In this document: positions 1 through 11,758 of the stretch, piece by piece | Numbering within the stretch: the stretch's first letter is position 1 | Layout of the letters: each line of letters begins with the position of its first letter | DNA from: Ceratodon purpureus | Lineage: Eukaryota > Streptophyta > Bryopsida > Pseudoditrichales > Ditrichaceae | Direction: 5' to 3' | Length of the DNA: 64,000 nt | Assembly (NCBI GenBank): GCA_014871385.1 | Contig: CM026427.1 | Location: 8,066,344 to 8,130,343, forward strand | Position numbers and translations under genes: made by a program | Notes under the pieces: model-generated | Seen by the model: the letters and a program-made list of their open reading frames with translations, nothing else | Database searches by the model: none | What the model was told of the DNA's origin: nothing

Positions 1-463
1 GCTAGCCATGTATTACTACTTGGAATTTAGACTTCTTTTTTATTTTGGTGTTGGGATGGAGGTTGTTACTAATAACACTGTATTATAGTGGAGTACGGGT
101 ATGGTACTACGCTAGAATTTCAAAAAATGATTCTTTGCGAGCAAATTTCTAGTCATTGTTTATCTTACTTTAAGATTTAAGTTCGTTAGTTACATGTGAC
201 GATGAGCCGCTGGAATGCTTGGATAAGATTTATATACCGGTTTTTAATAATGTGCTTTGACAGAAATTGATAAGGTGCATGTAAATAATGTTGTGAATAC
301 TATATAAATATGTTCACATCAATTTCTTCACCGCACCAGCTAGTATATGATATCCACTTGAGGAAGTTTATAATCTCTGGTTTAGTAATTCACCGCGTCC
401 AAGAATACAACCCAAATGCATAGAAAACGACTCTTGAGATATGATGTTCATGCAATGTACATT

Positions 464-735
464 AAGGTATAAGCACCCATAACCAGAAACACACCTATGA
501 TGGATAACTAGGCTTCGTGGATACAGAACAATGGAAACCAACACACCTATGATGGATAACTAGGCTTCGTGGATACAGAACAATGGAAACCAGTAGCGGA
601 TAATTGATGAATTAAGGTATAAGCACCCATAACCAGAAACACACCCATGACGGATAACTAGGCTTCGTGGATACAGAACAATGGGCCATGACGGATAACT
701 AGGCTTCGTGGATACAAAACAATGGAAACCAGTAG
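464..735. repeat. Tandem repeat, about 50-bp unit, four copies
   Basis: A core of the form GGATAACTAGGCTTCGTGG followed by ATACA-AACAATGG occurs four times (around 500, 551, 652 and 692). The longer flanking phrase AAGGTATAAGCACCCATAACC occurs twice (from about 464 and from about 614). The copies are nearly identical, so the array expanded recently or is kept uniform. No coding role is apparent. Confidence 0.85.
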
Positions 736-765
736 ATGATAATTGATGAACAGTAAATTCAGTCC

Positions 766-821
766 ATGCATCCTCCAATAGAATGCATTTGTGATGCATC
801 CTCCAATAGAATGCATTTGTG
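766..821. repeat. 28-bp perfect direct duplication
   Basis: A 28-base unit beginning ATGCATCCTCC occurs twice back to back (766-793 and 794-821). It is probably a replication-slippage duplication next to the larger tandem array. Confidence 0.85.
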
Positions 822-1707
822 ACTGTTATAGAATTAGGTAATCTTATGTTTGTTCACTTCTCTTGTTGTCACTTCTCTTGTTGTTGTCAGTCATGGGTGA
901 AGCTATATGTTCGTTATGGGCTCTAAACAACTTTTGAATAGAAAAATTTGTAGTAATTTTAATTTTACTTAATTAATTTTGGAAAAATCCTCATTCTTCA
1001 TGAACCTTATGTTACTACGCACAAAAAATAACTCCTTACTGAAAAGCCAAGCTCTGATATGCTGAAATGCTTAACTTTTCGGTTATGGGTGCATATACCT
1101 TGTGACAGACAACTTCCATCAACTTTCACTATAGACTTCAAGACAGACAACCCCAGCAACGAAATGAGTGATATAGGAATGCCAACATTTGACCCACGGT
1201 TTTATAAAAAAAAAGGTTGAGTACCAATTATAATCATCGGAGTCTGAACTTGTACATGCATGTACATTGTACACAGATCTTGCTTGCCATAAGCACAAAG
1301 TTTGTATCTAGACGTCTGGACTCAAATTACGGCTGCTCGATCCATTGCTGCTGCAGTGTTGCCGATACTAGCACTACGCAACAAAACATCGTTGACATAA
1401 TAATCTATGACGAAGAAGATGACAATGCTGAAACATCATGTACGGAATTTGGTAACAGAGAATCAGGGAAAATTATTTACACTACGTGTATATACACAAC
1501 ATGAGAAATTCCGCCATATTGTACGCTTTGAACGCTCATTCGAGATTCAAAAACTCGAAGAATTCAACTGCCTCTCTAGCCAGCACCTGCTCAGAACCGC
1601 CCAACCGGAGGGAAGTTCAGTATGTACAGTACGCTATTCGAGGGTTTTCACCGCGGACATCAAAACCTAGTGATCTTCATCGTGAAAAAAGGCATCCAAT
1701 TGAGCAA

Positions 1708-2461
1708 TCAGTTGACATATTTGTACTGCAGATATGAATCGCCTGCCAGCGATGGTTCTGCGTGGCTGTCACTGATAACATCAAAATCTTGAGAGTCCTT
1801 GGACATACCAGTGGAGTAATGCTTCTCTTGTGACTTGGCATAGTATGGTGAGCGATCGCCAGAATTTCCGTACGCCGTTCTGTTAGCGTATCCGCTCGAG
1901 GGAATCCCCTTCTCCCGGCTCGCGGTTTCATCTGTAGAATTGTACAAGTTGGCTGTAAGAGCACCCTCCCAAACCATAACATGTAAACGGATAGACTGGC
2001 CAGTTTGCCGGTGCAGTGAAAGCTTGTTGGACAATGAGATGGTGTCGTAACAACGTATTGAACCGGATGATGCGACCAGCCAGGGCGTGATCTTTTCCCC
2101 GCCAAGTCGCGAAATGACAAGCAGCTTTCCTGCCGCGCAGGCAGCTTGGTAGACGGTCTGAAGCCCTGCTCGGTCAGCCACAGTTCCAGGGTCTACGGAC
2201 GAGACATGGCAAAACCCCTGACCAAAAAAAAAAACCAAACAGTCAGTCGCTCGTAATGCTACGCTTCGCATTTATAACAAAGAGGATTGTGCTTCAACAT
2301 GAAACCGTAGATAGAGGTTTTGTGTTGTAATGTACCTCCTCCGTGCAGCTGATACCAACACCCAACCGAGACTCGTTCTCTTCGGGTTTAAGGTCAATTG
2401 CAAGCTCAGCAGCCGCAGGCGAGTACCATAATCGTACTGCTCTCACAACGTCCACATCCAT
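1708..2461 (-). CDS. PDZ-like domain protein (plant, uncharacterised)
   Basis: Two coding exons, 2461-2336 and 2217-1708, joined in phase 0 (donor GAG|GTACAT, acceptor GGTCAG|GGG), give 211 residues. Residues about 30-125 read as a PDZ-like fold: RLGVGISCTEEG, then VDPGTVADRAGL, then GKLLVISRLGGEKITPW and a segment ending LHVMVW. This resembles a land-plant family that starts with a short VRLWYSPAAAE segment, which is also present here. The C-terminal 80 residues are polar and look disordered. The role is probably protein-protein interaction; no partner can be inferred. A 3' splice site just upstream (GTGCAG|GATAGG) suggests a 5' untranslated exon. Only about 126 bases separate this start from the stop of the next gene upstream, so a joint transcript cannot be excluded. 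The family call is from memory. Confidence 0.75.
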
Positions 2462-2587
2462 GGCTTCCCTATCCTGCACACGATATTAATACGTCAAGAA
2501 GTGACAGAAACTTCTATTTGCAAAGAGTCTTCTCGAGTGGGCCAGGATGTCCAAAACACTGATTATACAATTAGGAGAACGGATGAG

Positions 2588-5500
2588 CTATAACGACGAT
2601 GAATCTTCTGCCAGTGCTCCACACAACCCGATGATCTGAACTGTCATTGCCGGCAACTCAAGCTGAAAAAGGTAGAATGAATCAGAACCTAACTAATTGG
2701 ACAAAAGGAATCAGAGGTTAACTGTGTATAAATTTCCTGGCCCCTTGTCCAGACTTTGCGCAAGCAGTGGCGGCGTCACCTAGAAAATTAAACCAGTTTT
2801 CATTTCTTATGACCAAAGCAAAGATAGGTTGTCCACAAAGCAATCTATGACAATAACTACAAGCCTTATCAGAGAGCATTTAACTAAATAAACCTCACAT
2901 ATTTAGTACACGATCATCATTGCGTTCCTTGGAGACAACAAACTTAATCACGGCCTTAGGGAACTTCTGCCCACTCCCCATCGGGGGAATTAGGAATTTT
3001 TGTCCATGGCCGCTTTCCCTGGTGACATCTATCTCACCAAAACACACGAGAATCACAGAAGGGAAAACGACCCACGAAGACAGGAATTCCAATTTGCCCA
3101 TTGTGCTAGAAGTTCCTTGTGCATATACTAGGCATAACCAATTTTCGAGGGTATGACCTCGTCACAGTAATAAGTGATTTTGACGGACCAGACTCACCCA
3201 ATATTTCATAATGGCTAAAAGGGGCCTGCATTCAAGTTAGAAATCTAAACATAAATTCATGCTCGAAGGATTCAACTTTACCTGTATTCTGTAACAGCCG
3301 GTATTGCCAATAACCGCAGGATCTTGTCTGTAGCCAGGAACCTGGTAATCTGCAAACTGCATTTCGATGATAGCAAGTGTCAGGATCGAATACATGGATG
3401 AGTTCAGCAGAAAAAGCCCACCCAGAAAGACACGGTACATGGTTGTAACTTAAAGCAAACTACAATAGACACATATCAAGTGCACCGAAACCAACCACAT
3501 GTGAAAATACTACAAGATACTTCGTGTTACTTCGACATTAATGTAAGGCTTCTCTCAGAGGACATGTTCAACTATTTCGCTGCTGTAACGTCACTGAATG
3601 GGAAGCGCCACCGATTTCATTGCAGGAATTGAACACGAAATGCCACTAGGACTGCAAATCACTTCAAAGCTAATTACTTACTTGCATAAACAGAGGCTCA
3701 GTCTGAATATTGACAAAGGTGATTGGCACTCCAGATGCCTGGGCAGCTGATAGCCAGGCAATCGCCCGGGCAGATGTATGCTCAACACCAGCGACATCGC
3801 GAGCTTTTGGTGATAGAGCTGGTGGCATGAGAAGGAGAGAGAATACCATCGCAGAGCCAGAGACGGGTAGGAAAGTCATCATCTTCTGCTCCCAGGGATA
3901 AGCAACATAGCTGTCCTTCAATTTCATACTACTCAACTTTACCAATAAATCATCCTTCTTGGTAAAATCCCTCAACATCTTGGATGCTTCCAGTAATTTT
4001 CGACTCTTATCTGCACGAACGCCCAGAGATGTTTGAGTCTGTTAGAGAATCAACTCAAGACAAAAAAATTCAAAATAACCAGAAATATCGTAGTGGGATT
4101 AAAATACGACTGAAGTGGATGAACAGTGAGATCGGAAGTGTAGTGTGAGACGTATGACAAGCAATCTAAAAGGTGATTCGTTAGCTGCGGTTAAAGGCGT
4201 ACACTGTCCAGCGTTCAAATAAAGTGCTTTCGGTAAATTTCAAGCACACTGAAGGACTCATATATAAGAAGACATAAAGTGCTATATACTAATGATGTTG
4301 GTGACAATGATGTTTGAGCTTCTTAGACTGTACGCTTTCAAGCACAACCCTCGTCCACTTAACCTGAACTAATTTGACCTTCCGATTACCAAATTAAGGA
4401 GTAGCAACGCTGCAAAGACCGTCTCTAAAGGTTGATCTGGCGCCTACTATTATCATGACTTGAACTGAAGATAAAGCAATAGAGCTCCAGGAACCATAAT
4501 ATTTCATGCTTAGATCAATACGAAAAATCAGAATCCCAAGGAAACAGATTTAAAGGAGGAATAAAAAGGGCAAAGGGATGTATACCTTGCAGAACTAGGC
4601 AATCTTGTTCCATTGCATCCACCAAAGTCGCTACATGACCGGCATCAGTGGCACTGGCTAGTACATATGTCTTCTTCAGCAGAGAACTTTCATCCACCAC
4701 GACCTTGGCACGAACCTCAATCACTGATGGGCCTCTCTTGACCTTTACCTTCACTCCTCCTGATGCATTGTAAAGTTTCTTCAGCTCACGCATGAGGCCT
4801 GTCTTTCCGCCGGAAAATGGAGCCACCAGCATTACCCCGGTATCACTGCTGACCTGCAAAACAATTTCCCAGGCTAGACGAATGAAATAACGATACTGGA
4901 AGGCATAGCTTGAGCTTCCGACAGAACAACCAAACGCATATCTCCTTCAAAAAAGAGTAGGACAGTCGTGCGCAAAGATAGGACTTGATGACTTGGCTTA
5001 ATCCCATTGAGCCAAGCCCATATAATGAAATATATCCTTCAATTGAAATAACTCTATTAAGACTTTTGTATGGATCTCCTCGATAGAGAACCTCTCCCAA
5101 CAGTTAATGTATCTATTCAAGACTATTGAAACCGATTCTATTAATGGAAAATGCTGCAGAGCAAACAAGGAGCATCCAGATGAGCGCGTGAATGAAAGAC
5201 AAAGCCAAAAGTGAATCCTATATTAATACCAGCAACCGAAAGTCATGCACAACACCTAGTGGGAACTCTAGAAAGACTATCATTTACTCTACAGGATATC
5301 TTCAAACGCCGCTCTGACACGCTTGTCCACCAGCTTTCAGAAGTAATTTTCATGCTCGACGCTAGTTAATGGCAAGTTTACAATGACAGGCGATGATAAC
5401 GACGACACCGTCAGTGTAACGAGACATTCACTCGAGAGATTAGCCATGCAAACAGGAACAACCCTCACGTTCCGCAGAATTTTTTTAACATTGTTGTAAT

Positions 5501-6127
5501 TTGATGAGATTATGGAACGGATCTTTAATCGCTACGCGTAAGACCTAGATCAGCAGTAGTCGAGGGCTCGGATGCTCGAGTTCGACTTGCTACATCTAGA
5601 CTAGGTCGCTATCAGACGATTAAAGAGTTTTTGTAGAGGATCTCCATGAAAAAAGTGGGAAATAGGGGGACTCCTTACAGCATAGCCACACAAAGCATTG
5701 CTTCCAGTAAATGAAACGTCAATACTCAAGACCAAAATCGTTTGAAGCTTCATAACCATAAATTGCAGAAAAGGCATGCCGTGTTTGTAGTGGGCCTTCG
5801 GATTAATTTTAGTATAGAACTCCAACTGCGGACTATATTCTTCGTTGTCGAAGAATCATGTGTTTACCATAGTCAGCGGTACTTCAAAATGACCTACATT
5901 TAATATTCTCAACTGAGAAATATAGTTTCAGGACGGGTGTATATATGTTCATTAAGAAGTTGTGTAGAGTACTGATCGTTTACCTGAAGCACGACATCCC
6001 CGCCTAAGAGCTTGGCTTCCGACCATGTTTCCGCTTGAGTGGACCCGCTTAACTTGATGGCCACCACGGGACTATTCCCACCCCCTGCCATCTCACTCTC
6101 GATATTTCTTACGTAGAAATCTCTCAT
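2588..6127 (-). CDS. Uncharacterised eight-exon gene, 393-residue protein
   Basis: Exons on the minus strand: 6127-5984, 4853-4586, 4010-3682, 3356-3282, 3225-3198, 3115-2910, 2779-2723 and 2662-2588. All borders are GT-AG, phases agree, and the total of 1182 bases is 394 codons. The protein has one P-loop-like stretch in exon 2 (VAPFSGGKTGLMREL), a conserved-looking core in exons 3-4 (AGVEHTSARAIAWLSAAQ, then VPGYRQDPAVIGNTGCYR), and modest hydrophobic stretches but no clear signal peptide. I do not recognise the family. The dense internal exon structure and even composition suggest a real, constrained host gene. The start at 6127 is the first ATG; a second in-frame ATG lies 12 codons later. 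The last two exons are the least certain, because exon 8 could instead splice towards the neighbouring PDZ-like gene. Confidence 0.7.
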
Positions 6128-6900
6128 GTGCTGTCCTGACAGTCAAAGACGTCGAAGCTTAAGAAACTTGCACAACCCGAAGCTCGTCCGCTACATATAA
6201 CCACTTCGAATCGACTCGCTCCTCCTACTCACTCTGGCACCCCCGGCCTCTCAAAAACCTGGCGTCCAAGTACCAGATCCTCAACCTGTGATGATCTTCC
6301 TTTACACCCCCGCCTTAAACAACCCGGCCCACGTCTATCATACCCGACCTCACGGATCCAAAAACCGAGAGATGAACAGAACTATTCCCAGAAGCCAACC
6401 GTGCTCCCGACACTTGCTCCTCTTCAACCAATGCTCCGGCAGCCAAACGGAGTGAAGAACGACAGCACGAACGAACGGGAGCACCACCTCTTGAAACACC
6501 CAACTCGAAGCCTACTCATTTGCAACGGACAGATAGATCTAGCAAACTCTCTTTCTTCACTCAGACTTTCGCTCAGACTCCCGCTTCCCTCCACGCTAGC
6601 TCCCGCAGTGACACTAACACATCCAACTGATACTAGCAAGCTGTAAGCGAGTCTGAGGAGGCTAGTGGACGGTGCGCATCACTGGCTTGGTCGGGCGAGA
6701 GATTGCGAGCTCTCCGACTGGAAGGCTGCGGTAGAGTCGAGACGAGTTGGACCTGAGCGAGAAGGAGAAGAGGCGAGAAAGAGGCTGCCCAAGGTGGTGG
6801 AAGGAATTCTATACCCCACCCCGTCCCTTTGAAGGGGCCCCTCTGATCTGTTCGTGCCCTATGACCGCGGCTGGCGGATTCGCCACGCCCCCGATTCTCG
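6128..6900. promoter_or_regulatory. Probable promoter and 5' region of the 393-residue protein gene
   Basis: This stretch is visibly richer in C, G and CpG than the AT-rich DNA to its right and lies directly upstream of the first ATG of the minus-strand gene. Open frames on both strands here have low-complexity Arg/Ser/Leu-rich translations and no family motif, so I read it as promoter and untranslated leader rather than coding sequence. Confidence 0.45.
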
Positions 6901-7425
6901 TCTGGACCCTCTACCGTTGTCCTTACTTGGCTCCGTCATCGGCGTCGGAAGATCCCACCTCTATTTTGTTTTATTTTGTGATTTTATTTTCTTCTTCTTT
7001 TTGTTGTTTTCCCTTTTTTTTCGTTTTGACTGTGAAGTTATGAAGGTGTAACTGCAGGCTGGTTTTGTTTGTGGTAATTTGTGGAAGAAATGAAAACTAT
7101 ATTTGCACAAGTTTCTAGTGTGATCTTTATTTTCTAGGTAATACTAAAAAATACAACTTTAGAGTGTTTTTTTATAAAAAATTATTGAACCGCCAATAAA
7201 ACTTAATTAAATTTTTGGGATTTAGAATCAAATTAGGTAACGTGTGGGTCTAAAGTTTATGTGTATTGTTTGGTTGCAATCATTTGTTAAATTTATTCTG
7301 TAAGCACTATAGGCGGTGATTTGTACGATTGTTGTAATAAACATGTGATAGTTTTTGTGAGTAAGAATTAATTTTAACTCGGGTCTTATGAATTAGAAAA
7401 TATTAAAAGATAGGTTTATTTTAAA

Positions 7426-7486
<61 letters not shown>

Positions 7487-9730
7487 AAATGTTGTAATAG
7501 TTGTCAATATCTCAAAAATAAATAGTATATAGAATTTGTTTGATAAAAATTTATGTCAACTAAAGGTTTATTTACATTATTTTTTTCTTAATTTTTATCA
7601 ATTTATTTACTTATAAGAACTCTTAACAATGCAAACCAACATGTCAATCAAATACCCTTTCTACTTCACCATTTGTATTATCCATTCCAATCTTTTGTCT
7701 TGTCGGTTTTAGGTCTAGAGGTGGAACAAAACAAACACTTTATTTACGCCAACGTCCGTTGAAGATCGGACTTACTCTTCTTTTATCCACTTTGACAATC
7801 ACTTCAGTGCGTTGCACCTCCGTCATGAAGTAATAGTTATTATAAGGTGGAAAACAGTGAAGGCAACATATATGGAAGAGGTTATTCTGGAAATTTTCTA
7901 CAAGATTACATGAGTCTATTGCTTCAAAGGATGGTTTCTATAAACAACATAATAACACAAGGTTTTGAATCTTCTATTGAAAATTGGGTCTTTAGATTGT
8001 TCAATATTAATTTCTCAATGTGTCACACTATATATTTGTATGTACTATGTAGTTATGCACAAATGTACAGTACAGTACATATGGTTACTCACAACTTTAC
8101 ATATATTGTAGATCTCACTTGTCCAGATCTACTGCCAATTTCACAAGTCCACATAGTTGTTCATGATATTTGATGTTAAAGAGGAAGACAATCATAAATA
8201 TCATATTAAGTGCATCTTATCACCCTGCAAACAAAGGAACCCTGCCCAAGTCAAGAGCCTATTCTGCACAGCAAAGTTGTAGTCAACTTGAATCTTGATC
8301 GCTTCAGGTTTGAGTTGAGCCATCAATCCTTTTGTGAAGCCAAAATACTCATCATATCCACTTGAATACACATGCTTCACAACAATCTCCTGTCCTGTGT
8401 GGGAAAAATTCACACATTCTAATGCACATAGGAACTTTTGATATTTATCCATTGGTGACATCCACCTTGGATTTATATAAAAAAATCACAAACATGCTTC
8501 AAATGTTTGAAGATGATATGTGCCAATGAGAACAACCAAGGCATCTACTTTGAGGTACAAAACTTGTGAAAGGAATCCAAGAGTAGGAATTTGTTTTGGT
8601 TTTGTGTAAATTTAAGTAAGGCAGGAATACTTTGAAAAAAACATAACTTGTATACATAGGTCATGATGGTGTAAGACCAATTTGGTACAGTATACCTCAA
8701 ATAAAGATATTTTCAAACATATCAAATGTGTGAAAGTGGGACTTACAATAGATCTGTGGGAGCTGTAACTTAGATGGTGAGCTGCAAAGGTCTATGACAA
8801 TGCAGTCAACACAAGCATCTGCAACAGTATGGAAGGATATGTGCCATTCAGGTGATCCTCTTTGTTGTCTCCCACAAAATCAACATCATATAATTTTAGT
8901 GTGGCAAAATACAGTTGTTTCTAAAAATACAATGTCACAAAATTAAGGTGGACATAAGAAAATCTTCACATCAAAAAATACTTCTTCAAACTTTTAGATG
9001 TCTTTTAGATTTTCCCCCAGGAAAAGGTAATTTCCACAGTGTCACTATGCCCACAATATTTGCACAGTTATTGTGTTGTTGGAGGCAAAGGGCCTTGGGC
9101 ATGCTAAGTGAGGCCAGTTACTCCAGGCAACTGTGGAGGTGAAGTATTGACAAGAGCACTCGATTACTTCAAGTATGAAGCATAGAGGTCACATAGGGGT
9201 CCACTGTGAAGCCGTGATAGGTCAAACTTTGTGCCCGCCTAACATGAATTAAACTAAGTGTGAACTTTGATATGATGTCTTTGTGAAGCAGCTTTCTCAA
9301 TTTAACATGGATATGAATGACCACTTTTTGGTATCATTTAAGCTGGTGGCTTAGAAATGGTTCACTTCTGTTCACTTCAAAATGGTTCACCAGAGTTTGG
9401 TTCTCGTCTAGACTATTTAGGTTCTGAGGTTTTCATGACTAAGGGGCGCTTCACCCTATGGTTCTATGGTTGAAGGTGAAGAGGCCGTCAGCTTGCACCA
9501 ATCAAATCGCTAGAATATCAAAAGTCTAGCCAAAATGCTTCCACGCTATGACCGAAGGTCAATGTGACCACCTTTAGAGATGATTAGTATAAATCAAAAT
9601 TTTACTAAGGCTAATACTATTAAAGAGATTCACATGACTTAGATAAAATGTGACAAAAATAAAATTTAAGAATTATTAATTAAAATTAAAATACTATAAA
9701 ATTGCTTTAATTGAATTCCATTTCAAATGC
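6901..9730. other. Gene-free AT-rich stretch
   Basis: AT-rich DNA with the TA microsatellite at 7428-7483. An 86-codon minus-strand frame at 8461-8201 has a protein-like composition but no upstream exon, no recognised motif and no clear splice sites, so I do not call it a gene. It could be a decayed gene fragment. Nothing else is supportable. Confidence 0.5.
7428..7483. repeat. (TA)n microsatellite
   Basis: An uninterrupted run of TA dinucleotides of about 56 bases in an AT-rich intergenic region. Confidence 0.98.
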
Positions 9731-10578
9731 TTAACCCCAAAACGGCCAAGGGTGTTTTTGCTCAAAACTGCCTCCAAATAGTCCCTTTTGAAAGCAAGCT
9801 GGATAGTGCAAAATTGGAACCAATTTTGGTATTTTCCAACCATAAGATCTTCTATCTAACTTCTATGTCTATATGCCTACCAAATTTCACACTCTCATTC
9901 CTTACCATTTGAGAGATCATAACATTCAAAGTTAAAGAAAAAAAAAAAAACACCCTACAAAAGGGGGACAACACTTTTTTGGGGTCCAAAAAAACCATTT
10001 TTTGAATAGATTTAGAATGCACCTCTTTAGATTCTCGTCCCTAGGTGAGTTAGGTTCATGTCCACAAAATCTCATGCCCATGCAAGGTGTGGAACCTTGA
10101 GAAAATCATCAATTTCCACAAGGGGGTATGCTGAAATTCACATACAAAGGCTGTTTCTTTACAATGAAAATAGCATATGAAACATTCTTGGATTGAAAAT
10201 CCAAACGGTGGAAACATGCTCTAGTGCCTCTTGTATATACAAAAAAAATTATTTCTGAAAAACACTAAAATCTTGATTTTTGGTGGAATTTCAAAGTTTC
10301 GTCTATAGGCATATATTGGCAGTTTTGGGGAGTTTTGGCAGAAATTGTTGCATTCATAGTGGTTGAGAGCCTGCCCAAAGATTGGTTAAAATCTTTAAAA
10401 TCCAATAAATTTTCCTCACTTCATCCAAAAACAAATAAAAAAAATATCTCCATAAACCTCTTGAAAAAACCTTTTTCCACAAGAAAAAATCAAAAATATT
10501 CAAGTAAATTTGAATTTTTAGGAACCTGCCCAAAGTCTCAAAATGCCCCATCTAGGACCATGGCCGTTTACGGGTTAT
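9731..10578. mobile_element. piggyBac-like non-autonomous transposon, copy A
   Basis: The left end reads TTAA then CCCCAAAACGGCCAAGGG; the right end reads GGCCGTTTACGGG then TTAT. The ends are a near-perfect 13-base inverted repeat, and the flanks are TTAA and TTAT, a one-base decayed TTAA duplication. The element inside the flanks is 840 bases. Its interior matches copy B (53672-54521) in opposite orientation: for example the segment around 9895-9930 is the reverse complement of the stretch AACATTATGATCTTGC found there. It contains no transposase frame. TTAA target duplication plus a CCC start is the hallmark of the piggyBac superfamily; assignment to that superfamily is inference. Confidence 0.8.
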
Positions 10579-11368
10579 ACATGAATTGTATTTTATGGCT
10601 TTTATAGCAAACATGTCAAGGTAAGTTTATTGGTTTTATATCCGATGGGACCAAAAAGGTCTAAGTAATAGTCTAACAATCATTTTCCTATATCTACTTT
10701 TGATGTTTTTCCTCCGACATTTGTTATAGAGGATTTTGATAATTATTGTCTTGCCTTCCTTTACTGAATTATTGTCATTTAAGCTATTTACAAGTTTTAC
10801 AAAAACATGTGTTTGATTGCAATTATAAATTTAATATCATTGCTATAATAAAATATTTTATAATGATGCAAATGGGATGTTTTTGTGAAGAAATCGTTTT
10901 CTTCATTGTAAATCGTGGTTATCATAGAAAATTTAGAATTCATAGAGCATATTTTACAACAACTTTGGTATTTTGATGTATTAGTTCATAAAATTCTAAT
11001 GATTTCAGAAGAATTAAAAATTGCAAATTAATCTATATACATGATAAATGTAAGACTTCATCTAAGAAAATATTATAATATAATCATTCAAGCATGGTGA
11101 CAAAGTTGAGCATACAATCAAAGATTTAGAAGTTTGATTCCATGCTTGTAAATACAATCGTTGATTTATTACATAGTTAACCACGTGTCATGAATATGAA
11201 ACAAAGATAGAATCATTTTCATTTTATACCCTGATTCAGTCAATCCTTTTTGTCTGTCACTATCATTTCTTTCTCTCCGCAACAATTCGTTACATGGTTA
11301 ACTAGGTGTCATATATATGAAGCAAAGATAGCATCCATATCCTAATTCTATAAATCTTCTTCACCTCT

Positions 11369-11554
11369 CAGTGGCGTTGGTTCACACATTTTGCAAGTAA
11401 AGACAAAGAGATAACTTCGGAGTAGGACTCTTGCTGAATTCGTAGGTTAAAATTAGCCATGTGAACTCGTAGGGAGACCTAAAAATCCAATAGGAGACCT
11501 ACTCCAAAATTATCTCGGTGCGCCTACCGGCAAGATGTGTGAACCAGCCCACTG
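11369..11554. mobile_element. Short foldback element (MITE-like)
   Basis: The two ends are imperfect inverted repeats of about 25 bases: CAGTGGCGTTGGTTCACACA at the left matches the complement of the right end, which reads TGTGTGAACCAGCCCACTG. An inner pair (GATAACTTCGGAGTAGG against CCTACTCCAAAATTATC) continues the stem, so most of the 186 bases can fold into one long hairpin. No target duplication is clear. It is non-coding. Confidence 0.65.
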
Positions 11555-11727
11555 CTCTCTCTTTTTCTCCACTTTCTTCTCTTACCAAATGCAAGTCAAA
11601 ATACTTTGACTTACCACATAAAGTAACTCCACCTCCCCACGGCCACAGGACCCTGAACCTCCCACGGGTTTGAGCAAGGAAATAGAGAAAATTTCGAGGT
11701 ACTGCAGTAACTCAAAACGGTAGTACC

Positions 11728-11758
11728 TGGCTTGGTCCAGCCAGAGTGCGCCAAGCCA
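11728..11758. repeat. Short perfect hairpin
   Basis: CTGGCTTGG is followed after a short loop by CCAAGCCAG, a 9-base perfect inverted repeat. I infer no function; it is noted because the surrounding DNA is otherwise featureless. Confidence 0.5.

Larger units (their letters stand above)
1..1707. other. Gene-free AT-rich flank with tandem repeats
   Basis: I see no supportable gene here. The short open frames lack splice support and recognisable protein motifs. The stretch holds the local tandem repeats annotated at 464-735 and 766-821 and an otherwise AT-rich sequence. It lies downstream of the PDZ-like gene on the minus strand, so the right-hand part probably includes that gene's 3' untranslated region. 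Confidence 0.5.

Noticed and set aside
8201-8461. 86-codon minus-strand frame with protein-like composition
   Set aside because: No recognised motif, no splice sites or second exon, and an AT-rich setting; kept only as a possible decayed fragment.
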